DNA from: Bettongia penicillata ogilbyi | Taxonomy: Eukaryota; Chordata; Mammalia; Diprotodontia; Potoroidae | DNA: 64,000 nt | Assembly (NCBI GenBank): GCA_023548195.1 | Contig: JAJHZJ010000693.1 | Location: 2,047,501 to 2,111,500, forward strand | Direction: 5' to 3' | Shown here: positions 61,873 to 64,000 of the stretch, piece by piece | Position numbering within the stretch: the first letter of the stretch is position 1 | Layout of the letters: every line of letters starts with the position of its first letter | The notes under the pieces: model-generated | The model's database searches: none | Told to the model about the DNA's origin: nothing | What the model saw: only the letters and a program-made list of their open reading frames with translations | Program-made: the position numbers and the translations under genes

Positions 61873-62400
61873 CAGAGGTAGTTAGGTGGTTCAGTGAACA
61901 AAGGGTTAGATCTGGAGTCAGGAAATTGTTGTTGCGTTGGTGGTGGTGGATGACTTGTTTCCATTGTGTCCAACTCTTTGTGATTGCATTTGGGGTTTTC
62001 TTGGCAGAGATTCTGGAGCAGTTTGTCATTTCTTTCTCTGGTTCATTCTCTACTTCTGAGGCAAACAGGGTTAAGCGACTTGCCCAGGATCACCCCCCTG
62101 GTAAGTGTCTGAGACCAGATTTGAACTCAGAAAGATGAGTCTTCCTGATTCCAGGACTGGCACTCTATGTACTATGCCACTTAGCTGAGGCCCAATCTGG
62201 CCTCAGGCACTTACCAGCTGGTAAAGCTGGGCAAATGCTTTAATTTCTTATCTGCCTCGGTTTCCTCATCTGCAAAATAGGGATAAGAGTAGCACCTACC
62301 TTCCAGGTTGTTATGTGGAGAAAATGAGATAGTACTTGTAAAGTGCTTTGCAAATTTGAGAATGTTAGCTTTTCTTACTATAATTGTAGCATTATGCTAA
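61873..62400 (+). repeat. MIR/THER-type SINE split by Mar-1
   Basis: The head 'gaggtagttaggtggttcag' and 'gatctggagtcaggaaa' stop at 61927. 'aatctggcctcaggcactta' resumes at 62194 and runs to 'gagaatgttagctttt'. Confidence 0.8.
61928..62189 (-). repeat. Mar-1-like SINE nested in another SINE
   Basis: 'ttccattgtgtccaactctt', 'gagattctggagcagtttgt', 'gcgacttgcccaggatcacc', ending 'ctatgccacttagctg'. Confidence 0.88.
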
Positions 62401-62611
62401 ACACTCAGATGACTGAGTGGGGCCCCAATAGGGAAAATGACTTTCTCAATGTCACATAGCAACTTGGCAAAGTTAGGAAGATTGAGTGCTTAGTACAGTT
62501 GCAACTAATTGGTGCTTTATAAATGCTTATTGACTGTTGGATGAGAACCTGGATTTCTTGGTTTTGAATGTTTTTTGTACTATACTTCTACTTTATTTTA
62601 TAAAGTAATAA

Positions 62612-62672
62612 TGGCAGCTAGGTGGCACCAGAGCGAATCAAGTGCTGAGCCTGAAGTCAGGAAGACTCATCT
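62612..62672 (+). repeat. SINE head fragment
   Basis: 'atggcagctaggtggcacca' and 'gaagtcaggaagactcatct', cut off where the pyrimidine tract begins. Confidence 0.8.
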
Positions 62673-62748
62673 TTCCTCTCCTCTCCCCTCCCTTCCTTTC
62701 ACTTCTCCTCTCCTCCTTTCCTCTCCTTTCCCCTCCTCTCCTCCACTG
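62673..62748. repeat. (CTCCTTTC)n polypyrimidine tract
   Basis: About 75 bases made almost only of C and T. Confidence 0.95.
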
Positions 62749-62754
62749 TATATT

Positions 62755-63190
62755 ATCTATGTATGTAATGTTATATAACATTTAATATGCTATATTATAA
62801 AGCATTGTATAAATGTTATATTATATTTCATATTTTACATTATATTTCATATGTTATATATCATATTTTAGTGTGTTATATTATATGTATCGCATTACAT
62901 ATCATATAACATATATTTAATATACTGTATCATAAAGCATTATATAAACATGTCATATAGTATTATGTACCATATTGTATTGTGTTATATGTGTTATAAT
63001 ATATAGTATATACTGAACTTGTATACTGTATATTATATAATGTATTACATATGTATACCACATGTATATTGTTATATGATACATACATGCATATACATAT
63101 GTATACATATGATACATACATATGTTATCTTATAAAGTATTATATAAATGTACATATATATGTATATATACATATATACATTAACATGAT
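62755..63190. repeat. AT-rich tract with recurring SINE-tail-like units
   Basis: About 435 bases of A/T with CATA. 'ataaagcattgtataaatgt' (near 62800), 'ataaagcattatataaacat' (near 62932) and 'ataaagtattatataaatgt' (near 63134) are variants of the MIR/THER SINE tail. Confidence 0.85.
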
Positions 63191-63199
63191 AGAAAAGGT

Positions 63200-63425
63200 A
63201 CATATTGTTTACTGTGTGCTAAGCATGGTGTACAAAGAGAGGCAACACAGGGACCCCAAATCAGAAGCTCCTAATAGGAGAGATGACATATAAAACAGTG
63301 CATGTAAAGCAGATATGTTTAGGGTACACTGGTAATCTCAGAGAGGAAGATCCCAGCTGCTGCTGATGGGGACCAGGAGAAGCTTCCAGAGTAAAGTAGA
63401 CTTGTGCTAAGACTTGAATAAAGCA
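63200..63425 (-). repeat. L2 LINE 3' end
   Basis: 'tgtgtgctaagcatggtgta', 'ccccaaatcagaagctccta', 'gtaatctcagagaggaag' and 'ggagaagcttccagagtaaa' in minus order. Confidence 0.75.
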
Positions 63426-63514
63426 CCCCCCCCACCAAAAAAAACCCCCAAAACCAAGCCACTCTTGCATTTTGATCCATTTTGAAAACAGGTTGTAAAA
63501 CCACAATCCAGATC

Positions 63515-63700
63515 ATTAAGGAGGTAGTGTGTTTTAGTGGAAAGAGAGTTGACCTGGGTTCAAATCCTGCCTGCTGCCTGTGTGACCCTGGACAAGTCAC
63601 TTAGTTTCTGAGTGCCCCGGACTTCCCTCCAAGACTACAAGTGGCTGAAAAGGTAAATCTGTAGAGAGCTCCAGGCACTAATGAAATCCCAGGTCCAGTC
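63515..63700 (+). repeat. tRNA-headed SINE with distinct 3' module
   Basis: 'tgggttcaaatcctgcctgc', 'ctggacaagtcacttagttt', 'aagactacaagtggctgaaa' and the end 'aatgaaatcccaggtccagt'. Shares its end with 9560-9800 and 29110-29335. Confidence 0.7.
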
Positions 63701-64000
63701 CTTTTCTTAGGTTTAATTGAAGAGCTAAGGAACCTTAGCTATTCTTTTAAAAGATATTGATGCCTTCTCCATTTCTTAATACCATCATTTCCCAATATAC
63801 TTTCCCCATTCCCAATGAATTTTGCCTTGTAACAAAGAAAAGGGATCAAGTAAAATGAAGATGATTGTATCTGCCCCTGTATATGACACTTTGGTCCTCC
63901 AGTCATCAGTCTCTCCACCAAGAGAAGGAAATTCACTTTCATCTCCTTTTCTCCTTAATTATGATTGATAGTTACATTTAAGTGGGATTCAGCTGCCTCT
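63700..64000. other. unassigned sequence to window end
   Basis: No repeat or gene recognised. The final 'gattcagctgcctct' may begin another minus-strand SINE head. Confidence 0.4.

Noticed and set aside
3085..62400. Functional tRNA genes at the SINE heads
   Set aside because: Box-like phrases are present, but no cloverleaf or terminator is kept. They are SINE promoters by descent.
1..64000. A previously undescribed multi-gene system
   Set aside because: No cluster of conserved reading frames exists. All coding similarity is to decayed LINEs.

Overview
This is mammalian nuclear DNA, almost certainly from a marsupial. The evidence is its repeat content. There are many Mar-1-like SINEs with a Bov-B/RTE-type 3' tail. 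A second SINE family carries the 3' tail of a different RTE LINE. There are also abundant MIR/THER CORE-SINEs and old L2 and L3/CR1 LINEs, plus L1 3' ends whose ORF2 remnant is not the placental type. CpG is scarce except in a few short islands of unique sequence. I cannot fix the species.

I find no protein-coding exon, no functional RNA gene and no prokaryotic feature. The window reads as intergenic or intronic sequence. Nearly every open frame of 60-120 codons is chance, a microsatellite translation or a LINE remnant. The only convincing coding homology is in dead retrotransposons: an RTE endonuclease/reverse transcriptase (about 38.1-40.7 kb), an L3/CR1 reverse transcriptase (about 15.6-16.65 kb, minus), an L1 ORF2 C-terminus (21.04-21.95 kb) and a 67-base piece of RTE reverse transcriptase at 46.8 kb.

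Layout. 0-10 kb: MIR, L2 and L3 fragments, AT-rich tracts, two L1 3' ends. 10-14.3 kb: unassigned DNA, a palindromic hAT-like element, SINEs, a split L2. 14.3-16.65 kb: one L3/CR1 LINE invaded by an L1 and carrying a perfect (ATC)24 tract. 17-23 kb: two stretches of unique, possibly conserved DNA around an L1 with clear target-site duplication. 23-38 kb: dense nested repeats, including an RTE insertion with a 5' inversion at 34.4-34.9 kb. 38.1-40.7 kb: the large RTE LINE, inserted into an L2. 40.7-45 kb: mostly unassigned, ending in a probable solo LTR. 45-57.8 kb: nested L3, L2, L1 and SINEs, plus degenerate minisatellites. 57.8-64 kb: candidate regulatory DNA, including a CpG-dense core at 61.0-61.1 kb, then SINEs and an AT-rich tract.

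Nothing here looks like a new gene system. The best observations concern how elements inserted: legible target-site duplications, a twin-primed RTE, an internal RTE fragment bounded by a 9-base repeat, and SINE families that share a head but carry tails from different LINEs. Family names come from recognition without a library search, and most repeat edges are good to about 10-30 bases.
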